Positions 9,538 to 18,032 of a DNA stretch of 32,142 bases are shown piece after piece. Position 1 is the first letter of the stretch, and every line of letters begins with the position of its first letter. The stretch is taken from positions 1 through 32,142 of the forward strand of contig SVSY01000012.1 of assembly GCA_015064065.1 (NCBI GenBank). Reading direction: 5' to 3'. Under the pieces are notes generated by a model. The model was not told the origin of the DNA and did no database searches. It saw only the letters and a list, made by a program, of their open reading frames with translations. A program made the position numbers and the translations under genes. The DNA is from Oscillospiraceae bacterium (GTDB lineage Bacteria; Bacillota; Clostridia; Oscillospirales; CAG-272).

Positions 9538-10251
9538 ATGCGTAAGAAAGTAGTTGGAATATCTCACTCGGGCGATGCTGCAGAGGGAGTTTGCAGAATC
9601 AGTCAGGAATATATAAACAGTCTGATAGGCGCGGGGGTAATGCCAATTATACTTCCGTCTGCGACTGACGAAGAGAGTATTGAGCAGATGCTTGATATGT
9701 GCGATGGGATCTTGCTGTCAGGAGGACCCGATATAGAGCCTGCTCGATACGGCGAACAAAAGATAGAAAAATGCGGGGATATAAGTGCGGAGCGCGATGC
9801 GTTTGAAATTCTTCTTACACAAATGGCTGTAAAAAAAGATAAACCCGTTCTTGCTATCTGTCGCGGTGTGCAGATGCTCAACGTTTGCTTTGGAGGAACT
9901 CTTTGGCAGGATGTTCCGTCCCAGATAGAAAAGTCGCTGCAACATTCTACAGTGGAAAAAAAGCTTGCGGAACATACAGTGGATATAGTAGACGACAAAA
10001 TTTTTGACATTATAGATATCACAGATAAGAAGATATCGGTAAACAGCTTTCACCACCAAGCTGTAAAAAAGCTTGCGGACGGTTTTAAGATATTTGCGGT
10101 ATCAAAAGAGGACGGGGTAATAGAGGGGATATATATGCCTGAAAAGAAATTTGTTGTTGGATTTCAGTGGCACCCCGAGAGAATGACAGAATACGATCAG
10201 AATGCGATAAATATTTTTAAGGCATTTTCTGATTCGATGAAAAATTTTTAA
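9538..10251 (+). CDS. Gamma-glutamyl-gamma-aminobutyrate hydrolase-type class I glutamine amidotransferase (peptidase C26)
   Basis: VVGISHSGDAAEG, GILLSGGPDIEPARYGE, KPVLAICRGVQMLNVCFGGTLWQDVPSQ, FHHQAVK, GFQWHPERM. Confidence 0.92.
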   Translation: MRKKVVGISHSGDAAEGVCRISQEYINSLIGAGVMPIILPSATDEESIEQMLDMCDGILLSGGPDIEPARYGEQKIEKCGDISAERDAFEILLTQMAVKKDKPVLAICRGVQMLNVCFGGTLWQDVPSQIEKSLQHSTVEKKLAEHTVDIVDDKIFDIIDITDKKISVNSFHHQAVKKLADGFKIFAVSKEDGVIEGIYMPEKKFVVGFQWHPERMTEYDQNAINIFKAFSDSMKNF

Positions 10252-10270
10252 AATATTTTTCAATTTAGTG

Positions 10271-10299
10271 TTGACAAACCGAGCAAAGTGTGCTATAAT
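10271..10299 (+). promoter_or_regulatory. Promoter of tRNA-Lys
   Basis: TTGACA-N17-TATAAT, 19 nt before tRNA position 1. Confidence 0.9.
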
Positions 10300-10318
10300 A
10301 CTGCCGTTGCGAAAAAAT

Positions 10319-10394
10319 GCACCTTTAGCTCAGTTGGTAGAGCAACTGACTCTTAATCAGTGGGTCCCGGGTTCGAATCCCTGAAGGTGCACCA
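10319..10394 (+). tRNA. tRNA-Lys (anticodon CUU), CCA encoded
   Basis: GCACCTT...AAGGTGC acceptor stem, TAGCTCAGTTGGTAGAGCA D arm, ACTGA-CTCTTAA-TCAGT anticodon arm, TTCGAAT T-loop, terminal ACCA. Confidence 0.97.
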
Positions 10395-10438
10395 TAAAAA
10401 TAAGAGAGACCGATAAAATCGGTCTCTCTTATTTTTAT
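10394..10438 (+). terminator. tRNA-Lys terminator
   Basis: 21-bp perfect stem ATAAAAATAAGAGAGACCGAT-AAA-ATCGGTCTCTCTTATTTTTAT directly abutting the CCA end. Confidence 0.85.
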
Positions 10439-10571
10439 CGCTTCACAAAACGGTTCGAACCCCGCGACGAGACGCAAAGCGTCCGTCGCTAAAGCTTGCG
10501 CTACCGCTGCATAAACGATAATATGGTATTATTGCGCAAGCATAGGGTTCGATATCCCTGAAGCTTAACGA

Positions 10572-10601
10572 CAGACCGACATCGTCGGTCTGTTTTCTTT
10601 T
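10572..10601 (+). terminator. Terminator-like hairpin of repeat unit A
   Basis: CAGACCGAC-ATC-GTCGGTCTG-TTTTCTTTT. Confidence 0.7.
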
Positions 10602-10735
10602 ATTCGTTCACATAACGATTTGAACCCCGCAACGAGACGCAAAGCGTCCGTTGCTAAAGCTTGCGCTACCACAGCACAGACGATAATATGAAATAAAGGC
10701 GCAAGTATAGGGTTCGAATCCCTGAAAACAGTTCG

Positions 10736-10766
10736 CAGACCGACGATGTCGGTCTGTTTTCTTTTA
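10736..10766 (+). terminator. Terminator-like hairpin of repeat unit B
   Basis: CAGACCGAC-GAT-GTCGGTCTG-TTTTCTTTT. Confidence 0.7.
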
Positions 10767-10900
10767 TTCGTTCACATAACGATTCGAACCCCGCGACGAG
10801 ACGCAAAGCGTCCGTCGCTAAAGCTTGCGCTACCGTTGCATAAACGATAATATGGCATTATTGCGCAAGCATAGGGTTCGATATCCCTGAAGCTTAACGA

Positions 10901-10931
10901 CATACCGACATCGTCGGTCTGTTTTCTTTTA
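10901..10931 (+). terminator. Terminator-like hairpin of repeat unit C (one mismatch)
   Basis: CATACCGAC-ATC-GTCGGTCTG-TTTTCTTTT. Confidence 0.6.
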
Positions 10932-11153
10932 TTCGTTCACATAACGATTCGAACCCCGCGACGAGACGCAAAGCGTCCGTTGCTAAAGCTTGCGCTACCG
11001 CCATACAAACACGGTCTGCCGTTTTTTATTGTTAATAAAACTATTACTGTAATAAAATTTGAAAAATTCTATTCCATTTGATCGAAATATGTGATATAAT
11101 ATATTGAGAATGCTTGATGTGCATAATTTACTTTGTTGAAAGGGAGGAAAGCC

Positions 11154-13433
11154 GTGAAAAAGATACTGTCTGTATTCGTATTGTTGTGTATTTTGTGTGT
11201 TAACGTTGTTTTACCTTCCTATGCAATCGACGACGCCGATACGAACGATTCGTCACAAACGCCGAAAGAGAACGAAACGTTATCTGACGTTCTTACATAT
11301 ACGTGCATATACGACGTTGAAGAAAAGAGGGTAAGGCTTAGCGGAAGTATTGATAATCGTCTGTTTGGCAAGTATGGAGATTGTACGCTTTGCGTTTATG
11401 CCGTGCCTGTTGGTGTTACCGAGCAAGAGGTGGCGGCAGATCCGGAGGCTAAACCGCTTGCCGAAACTGCTGCATCGATAAAATTTGAATTTTCATTTAA
11501 GGCTGATAAGATAAAATACAGGTATTCGAGATACGCAATATTCTTTCGCTCGCCCGACGGTCTAATGACACTTGCCGCAAACGCACAATATCCAGAGGTC
11601 GAAGCCGTGTCGGAGGAGCAGAGCGGTATACGCAACTACAAAGGACTTGCAACGCAGTTTTCTTCATTTGCTACTGAGAGCGACGCGGGAACACTTATTT
11701 TGCCCGTATATTTTGAGGAGCTTTTTTCTCAGAATTCAAGTAATACTTTCATATTGGCAGAAGGGAAACAGTATTTTTTTAACAGCTCAGTAATAGACGG
11801 ACTTGACGTTGCAATAAACTCGGCATCTGTAGCGGGAACTAAAGTTTATCTTCGCTTTTTGTACAGAGAGACAAACACCGAACTTGGAACAGTAGTCGAA
11901 CATTCTGTTCCTCATCTTGATAAAGAGGATGAGCTTATCCGTATTCACGCGGCAGTGTCTTTTTTGACCGAGCGTTACTCACAACCGGAAAAAAATAAAA
12001 TATCCGGATTCGTCCTCGGTGACTTTTGGAATGAGCCGCGTAAAATATCTGACACGGAGTCGCTTAAGCGTTACGTGATGCTTTGCGGAGAATACGCAGT
12101 AGTGGTCGCTAATGCCGCAAGAACGGTGAATAATTCAATAGATATAGTCATTCCCTTTGACGGAAGTGACTTCGCTGAGAATACGGAGGAAGAACCACAA
12201 AATCCCTCAAAAATGCTTTTTGAGAAGGTTTTTGAGTATCTTGACAACGGATTCAACAGAGGCTTGAAGTGCTCGTTGCTTGTGTATTCAAGCCATACCC
12301 CTTTGGGTATAACCGAACTAACTAAAAATACGCTTATAGACGTTGCAATTCAAGGAAACACGGGAAAGTTTTGCGCGGGAGAACAAAAGAGCTTTTCGTC
12401 GTATTTGAATGAGATTTCCCACAGATATGAGAGCTGTCCGCAAAACTACATTTTTGAATGGATGCCGGCTCCGGTCCTGAGGGATAATGCACTGTCGACG
12501 GCGTACGTCTATTCCTATTATTCTTTGCTTCTCGATCCTGCCGTAACGGCTTTTGTGATCAGATCCTCTCCCAACGGTGCAGATCTGCGAGATATCGGGC
12601 ATATGATAAAATTTATAGATACGCACGAAGGAGCAGATGAAACCAAGGACATTCCAAGATTTTTTGGGAAAAAAGCGTGGAGTGAAATTTTAGGCACTAC
12701 CAGCGACACGAATTTATCTGTTAAGCACTATTTTAATTCCGAGCCTCGCCTCAACACCAAAGAAAAATTTTTGGGTGAGTTTGGATACTTTGATCCTTCT
12801 GCTACGGGTATGCTTGTCGATTGGCAGGAGGGAAATAACTGCTTGGGGATAAAATTGGAAAACACCCAAGAGGGTGAACGCTTATTAAGATCCGATCTGC
12901 TTATGGAAGATCAGGAATATGCAGAGACAATGTATGTTTTCGAATATTCCGAAAATATGATATACACTCAGAATATTAAATTGAGATTTGATATAGTCGG
13001 AGCTGAGGAAAATGCTCTTTACGAGCTTAAACTTATATTGGGAAGCTCGAAAAATAAACTCGAAAGCTCGTGTATCGTCAGTGGAAATTCCATAAATGAA
13101 ATGATCGTTGATATTTCAAAATGTGCTACCGTAAATATGATCGATTTTATCAGAATATCCGTCAGATCTCTTGACGGGAAGTCTGATACGTGTAGCTTGT
13201 TGCTTTATGAACTGTGCGGATTGAGTAATGAGTATGATTCGGAAGAATTAAAGAATCTCGTTCATGCGGAAAGAGAAAAGATCAGAGATACCGGGGACGA
13301 CGAGGAGGAAAAGAATTCTTTTGCGCAGATCCTGTTGGCAATGGGGATAGTAATGGTAACGGCAGTTCTTGGAGTTGCAATTTTCTTGAGTTTTAGAAAA
13401 GAAGATAAAAATACTGATACAAAGGACAAATAG
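11154..13433 (+). CDS. Secreted, C-terminally membrane-anchored protein, probable DUF5722 family (TIM-barrel glycosidase-like)
   Basis: GTG start at 11154 with RBS AGGGAGGA (VKKILSVFVLLCILCVNVVLPSYA signal peptide); C-terminal TM ILLAMGIVMVTAVLGVAIFLSF followed by RKEDKN. The upstream TTG start in the ORF track is less likely. Family call is by recall of sequence style. Confidence 0.75.
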   Translation: MKKILSVFVLLCILCVNVVLPSYAIDDADTNDSSQTPKENETLSDVLTYTCIYDVEEKRVRLSGSIDNRLFGKYGDCTLCVYAVPVGVTEQEVAADPEAKPLAETAASIKFEFSFKADKIKYRYSRYAIFFRSPDGLMTLAANAQYPEVEAVSEEQSGIRNYKGLATQFSSFATESDAGTLILPVYFEELFSQNSSNTFILAEGKQYFFNSSVIDGLDVAINSASVAGTKVYLRFLYRETNTELGTVVEHSVPHLDKEDELIRIHAAVSFLTERYSQPEKNKISGFVLGDFWNEPRKISDTESLKRYVMLCGEYAVVVANAARTVNNSIDIVIPFDGSDFAENTEEEPQNPSKMLFEKVFEYLDNGFNRGLKCSLLVYSSHTPLGITELTKNTLIDVAIQGNTGKFCAGEQKSFSSYLNEISHRYESCPQNYIFEWMPAPVLRDNALSTAYVYSYYSLLLDPAVTAFVIRSSPNGADLRDIGHMIKFIDTHEGADETKDIPRFFGKKAWSEILGTTSDTNLSVKHYFNSEPRLNTKEKFLGEFGYFDPSATGMLVDWQEGNNCLGIKLENTQEGERLLRSDLLMEDQEYAETMYVFEYSENMIYTQNIKLRFDIVGAEENALYELKLILGSSKNKLESSCIVSGNSINEMIVDISKCATVNMIDFIRISVRSLDGKSDTCSLLLYELCGLSNEYDSEELKNLVHAEREKIRDTGDDEEEKNSFAQILLAMGIVMVTAVLGVAIFLSFRKEDKNTDTKDK

Positions 13434-13478
13434 GCCAAGAAATTTATCAATATACGTAGATACTAAAGGAGGTGCGGA

Positions 13479-16400
13479 ATGTCAGGCTTTGTGCATTTGC
13501 ATTTGCATACTGAATATAGCTTGCTCGACGGCGCGTGTAGGATAAAAGATATTCCGCAACGTGCTGCAGAGTGCGGTCATACGGCTGTAGCAATTACCGA
13601 TCACGGTGTTATGTACGGGGTCTTAGCCTTTTATAACGAGTGCAAAAAGAACGGTATAAAGCCAATAATCGGTTGTGAGGTCTACGTCGCGTCAGGGTCT
13701 CGCTTTGAACGCAGTGCGAGCAGAGATAACTCGAAATACAATCACCTCGTACTTCTTTGTGAAAACGAAACGGGATACAAAAATCTGATGTATCTCGTTT
13801 CCAAAGGCTTTACTGAAGGATTTTATTCAAAACCGAGAATAGATATGGAGCTTCTCTCAAAGCATTCCGAGGGGCTTATCGCGTTGTCTGCTTGTCTTGC
13901 GGGACTAATACCTGCGCTTTTGCTTAAAGGCGAATACGGCGAGGCAGTAGCTGCGGCACAAGAGCTTTCGGCAGTGTTTGGGAAGGATAATTTCTATATA
14001 GAACTTCAGGATCACGGGCTTGCAGAGCAAAGGCAGATAATTCCCGAGCTCGTTCGACTTGCACGCGAGTGCGGACTTGGATTGGTAGCGACTAACGACT
14101 GCCATTATCTTCGCCGCGAGAACGCGCATACGCAGGCGGTCTTGATGTGCATACAGACCAATACCTCAATACTCGACGGACGTCCTATAGGCTTTGAGAC
14201 AGATGAGTTCTATTACAAGACCACGGGCGAGATGCAGATGCTATTCGGCAGATACGAGGGAGCGGTCGAGAATACCGTTAAGATAGCCGAGCGCTGCAAT
14301 CTTGAATTTAGCTTTGATTCATATAAGCTTCCTAAATACCCCACTCCGATGGGGCTTTCTGCCGCGTGCTATCTTCGCGAGCTTACCGAAAAAGGCTTTG
14401 GGAAGAGACTTTCGGACAGAAGCATAGTGCTCGACGGAAATGAGAGGATATACAAAGACCGAATAGATTACGAGCTCAACGTTATCGAAAAAATGGGGTA
14501 TTCCGATTATTTCCTTATCGTTTGGGATTACGTCAACTTTGCTCATAAAAACGATATTCCCGTGGGCCCCGGAAGAGGCTCGGGAGCGGGAAGCCTTGTA
14601 GCCTATCTTATAGGCATAACCGATATCGATCCGATAAAATTCGATCTTCTTTTCGAGCGTTTTCTTAATCCCGAGCGAGTAAGTATGCCCGATATAGACG
14701 TTGATTTTTGCTATAATAGACGCGACGAGGTCATTCGCTATATGTTCGATAAGTACGGTGAGGATCACGTGTCGCAGATAATAGCTTTTGGAACGCTTGG
14801 TGCCAAAGCCGTTATACGAGACGTTGGTCGCGTTATGGGAATGTCTTATTCCGAGGTCGACGTGGTGGCAAAGGCGATCCCTCGCGATCCGTCGGTAACT
14901 CTCGACGATGCATTGACCCTGCCCGATATGAAGGAGCTTTATGAGAGCTCGCCGCAGATAAAGAAACTTATCGATACAGCCCACGAGCTTGAGGGAATGC
15001 CGAGAAATATCACTATACACGCGGCGGGAATAGTTGTAAGCGACAAGCCCATAACCGAGTATCTTCCTCTTGCTACGAGCAACGGAGCTATCGTTACTCA
15101 GTTTGATATGGATACCGTGGCTATGCTCGGCCTGCTCAAATTCGACTTCCTTGCGCTCAGATATCTTACGATAATCGATGATACCTGCAGATCTATAAAA
15201 GAGAGGATCCCGAATTTTGATCTTGAATCTATACCGCTTGACGATGAGGCTACCTATAAGCTTATATCGGACGGTAATACTCAGGGCGTATTTCAGCTTG
15301 AGTCGGGCGGAATGCGACAGATGCTCACAGAGCTTGCCCCCGATCGCTTTGAGGATATAATAGCGGCTATTGCACTCTACAGACCCGGACCGATGGATTC
15401 GATACCAAAGTATATAGAGTCGCGCCACAATTCACAAACGGTGGAATATGCCCATCCTATGCTTGAGCCGATACTCAGATCTACGTACGGCTGTATAGTA
15501 TATCAGGAGCAGGTAATGAGTATTTTCCGTGTTATTGCGGGATATACCTACGGACACGCAGACATAGTACGCCGTTCCATCTCCAAAAAGAAGAGCGACG
15601 TGCTCAGATCCGAAAAGGAGAACTTCCTTAACGGAGCAATTTCCAACGGAGTTGAGCGAGGAGTTGCTGAAAAGCTGTTTGACGATATGGCTTCGTTTGC
15701 AAATTATGCCTTCAATAAGAGTCACGCCGCAGCATACGCACTGATCTCTTACCGAACAGCGTATCTTAAGGCGCACTATCCGTGCGAATATATGGCGGCG
15801 CTTATCACGTCGGTGCTCGGCAATATGACAAAGCTTGCCGAGTATATAGGCGAATGCTCGAAATATCGTATAAAGGTACTTCCGCCAGACATAAACGAGA
15901 GCAGAATGCTGTTCTATCCAAACGGAGAAAACATCGTGTTCGGACTTCTTGCATTGAAAAACGTAGGGCAGCAGTTTATAGACAATATCCTGCGCGAGCG
16001 CTCGATGGGCGGTAAATTTGCCGATTTTGAAAGCTTTATTTCGAGAATGTCGAAGTACGATATGAACAAGCGTATGGTTGAGTCTCTTATAAAGGTCGGA
16101 GCGTTTGACAGCTTTGGTATCTATAGGAGCCGATTGCTCGCTTCCTATGAGAGTCTGATGGATACCGAACAGCAGAAGAACAGAAATAACCTTTCAGGAC
16201 AGCTCGATATGTTTTCTGCCGTTCTCGATACCTCGCCTGTAACTCCAAAATTTCAGTATCCGTCGCTTGCGGAGGTGAGCGCCAAGGAAAAACTTAAGAT
16301 GGAAAAAGAGGTCGCGGGTATGTGCTTCTCGGGCAATCTGCTCGACAGCTATGCAAAGCACGTAGCAGAGCTTAACTGTAAGAAGATATCCGAACTTTAC

Positions 16401-17000
16401 GATGTTGATATGCTCAAGGATAGGGAAGCTGTTCGTATTGCGGGAATAGTTACTTCCGTAACGGTAAAAACCACCCGTAAAAACGACAAAATGGCGTTTT
16501 TCTCGCTCGAAGATAAATATGGCGAGATAGAATGTATAGCGTTTCCCGCGCAGTACGAAAAAAATTCTTCGCACATACGTGAGGACTGCGCGCTTTGTAT
16601 CGACGGAAATGTCTCCTTGCGTGAGGACGAGGACGCAAAGGTACTCGTAGGCAGGATAACCGAGCTTTACGAGGATGCCGACTATGAGATACTTTCGCAA
16701 AGCAAAAAGGTGAAGGAAGAGCCTGCAGAACCCAAGTCGGAGAGCTTGCCGACAAAGACGGACGAGCCGAGTCAAAAACCGATGCAAAACAAGCTTTACC
16801 TTAGAGTGCCGAGCCTTCGTTCGCGTGAATATCTTAAGGCAAAGAATATCGTAGATATTTTTGAAGGACAGACGAACGTTATATTCTACGATTCCGAAAC
16901 AGCCAAGTATATTCCTTATGCACACGGAATAGCACTCAGCGAGTATATTTACAACGAGCTCGTGCTTTTGCTTGGCAAAGAAAACGTAGTATCAAAATGA
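13479..17000 (+). CDS. dnaE: DNA polymerase III alpha subunit (DnaE type)
   Basis: PHP domain FVHLHLHTEYSLLDGACRI; catalytic region VGPGRGSGAGSLVAYLIGITDIDPI...MPDIDVDFCYNRRDEVIRYMFDKYG; OB-fold IAGIVTSVTVKTTRKNDKMAFFSLED; RBS AAAGGAGGTG. Confidence 0.97.
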   Translation: MSGFVHLHLHTEYSLLDGACRIKDIPQRAAECGHTAVAITDHGVMYGVLAFYNECKKNGIKPIIGCEVYVASGSRFERSASRDNSKYNHLVLLCENETGYKNLMYLVSKGFTEGFYSKPRIDMELLSKHSEGLIALSACLAGLIPALLLKGEYGEAVAAAQELSAVFGKDNFYIELQDHGLAEQRQIIPELVRLARECGLGLVATNDCHYLRRENAHTQAVLMCIQTNTSILDGRPIGFETDEFYYKTTGEMQMLFGRYEGAVENTVKIAERCNLEFSFDSYKLPKYPTPMGLSAACYLRELTEKGFGKRLSDRSIVLDGNERIYKDRIDYELNVIEKMGYSDYFLIVWDYVNFAHKNDIPVGPGRGSGAGSLVAYLIGITDIDPIKFDLLFERFLNPERVSMPDIDVDFCYNRRDEVIRYMFDKYGEDHVSQIIAFGTLGAKAVIRDVGRVMGMSYSEVDVVAKAIPRDPSVTLDDALTLPDMKELYESSPQIKKLIDTAHELEGMPRNITIHAAGIVVSDKPITEYLPLATSNGAIVTQFDMDTVAMLGLLKFDFLALRYLTIIDDTCRSIKERIPNFDLESIPLDDEATYKLISDGNTQGVFQLESGGMRQMLTELAPDRFEDIIAAIALYRPGPMDSIPKYIESRHNSQTVEYAHPMLEPILRSTYGCIVYQEQVMSIFRVIAGYTYGHADIVRRSISKKKSDVLRSEKENFLNGAISNGVERGVAEKLFDDMASFANYAFNKSHAAAYALISYRTAYLKAHYPCEYMAALITSVLGNMTKLAEYIGECSKYRIKVLPPDINESRMLFYPNGENIVFGLLALKNVGQQFIDNILRERSMGGKFADFESFISRMSKYDMNKRMVESLIKVGAFDSFGIYRSRLLASYESLMDTEQQKNRNNLSGQLDMFSAVLDTSPVTPKFQYPSLAEVSAKEKLKMEKEVAGMCFSGNLLDSYAKHVAELNCKKISELYDVDMLKDREAVRIAGIVTSVTVKTTRKNDKMAFFSLEDKYGEIECIAFPAQYEKNSSHIREDCALCIDGNVSLREDEDAKVLVGRITELYEDADYEILSQSKKVKEEPAEPKSESLPTKTDEPSQKPMQNKLYLRVPSLRSREYLKAKNIVDIFEGQTNVIFYDSETAKYIPYAHGIALSEYIYNELVLLLGKENVVSK

Positions 17001-17012
17001 TCAGGTAGAAAA

Positions 17013-17954
17013 ATGAAAAAGATCGATTTTCACGTACACGTAAGTGCGTCTATTTCGCCCGAGCGTTCGGCACAGTATCTTAGCGATATGTGTCAAAGAC
17101 ACGGATACGAGGGCGTTGGTATAATGTCGCTCTATTATAATTACGGTGAATTTTGCTCCGAGTGTAACGATATCGCTCTTCGGGTCAAGGACTTGCTAAA
17201 GAATTCATATGCTTTTGCCTCACTTTTGCCAAATGAAGATTTCGCTCTGCAGACAAAGAGGTTGATGTCGAGCGGTTTTGACGGAATAAAGCTTATTCGC
17301 GGAGGAAAGCCAAGCCATCACAGAATATCGGGACATTCCTACGACAGCGAGATATACAGAGATTTCTTTTCGTATGCAGAGGAAGAGAGAGTGCCGATAT
17401 TGATGCACAATAACGATCCTGCACTGAATTGGGATATAAAGCGTGCATCAAAGCGGGCGATAGAGAAAGGTTGGGTATATGACGACACGTATCCGTCGCA
17501 CGAATATTATTATTCGCTCGTCGACCGAGTTCTAAAAAAGCACCCGCTTTTGAACTTGACGATCGCGCATCTCGGTTTCTACAGTGAAAATATAGACCGC
17601 GCGATAGCCCTCCTTGAAAGATATCCAAATCTTCGCTTTGACGTAACACCCGCGCTCAATATCTATTTTGAGCTATCGCAGTATCCTGAAAAAGCAAAGT
17701 GCTTTTTTGAGACCTATCGCGACCGACTTATATTCGGTACGGATGCAGACAGTCAGCTTGAAGGCTTTGCACGCGACTACAACGACAAAAAGAATAGGAT
17801 CACCTCTGCGTTTCTTACGGGTGAGTACGGCTCACAGCAAGAGTTTGAGGGCGACGTCATAAGACCTATCGGTCTTACGAACGATATCCTTGCGGATATC
17901 TATTACAACAACGCAAAGAGATTTCTTGCGACCCGTAATGAAGTTAAAAAGTAA
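17013..17954 (+). CDS. Amidohydrolase-family metal-dependent hydrolase
   Basis: MKKIDFHVHVS (HxH), PILMHNNDP, LTIAHLGFYS, RLIFGTDADSQL. Confidence 0.85.
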   Translation: MKKIDFHVHVSASISPERSAQYLSDMCQRHGYEGVGIMSLYYNYGEFCSECNDIALRVKDLLKNSYAFASLLPNEDFALQTKRLMSSGFDGIKLIRGGKPSHHRISGHSYDSEIYRDFFSYAEEERVPILMHNNDPALNWDIKRASKRAIEKGWVYDDTYPSHEYYYSLVDRVLKKHPLLNLTIAHLGFYSENIDRAIALLERYPNLRFDVTPALNIYFELSQYPEKAKCFFETYRDRLIFGTDADSQLEGFARDYNDKKNRITSAFLTGEYGSQQEFEGDVIRPIGLTNDILADIYYNNAKRFLATRNEVKK

Positions 17955-18032
17955 AATATTGAAAACTCCGATTATATTGCCATTTTTTGAGGAAAAATAA
18001 CCTTGAAAATATGCGATCGATCGGAGTTTTTT

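Larger units (their letters stand above)
10439..11000. repeat. Tandem array of a ~165-bp structured unit with tRNA T-arm mimic and terminator hairpin (3 full copies and 1 partial)
   Basis: Copies at 10439..10604, 10605..10768, 10769..10933 and partial 10934..11000 (periods 166, 164, 165). Shared core GAACCCCGCGACGAGACGCAAAGCGTCCGTCGCTAAAGCTTGCGCTACC; full copies also share GGGTTCGA(A/TA)TCCCTGA and a GACCGAC...GTCGGTCTGTTTTCTTTTATTCG end. Confidence 0.95.

Noticed and set aside
10439-11000. CRISPR array or cluster of full tRNA genes
   Set aside because: The copies are ~165 bp and nearly continuous, without short repeats separated by unique spacers. They contain only T-arm-like pieces, with no complete acceptor, D and anticodon arms.
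14319-15428. 369-aa minus-strand ORF
   Set aside because: Antisense shadow of dnaE.
13479-17000. Intein or frameshift in dnaE
   Set aside because: The reading frame is continuous, with polymerase motifs in the expected order and no inserted splicing domain.
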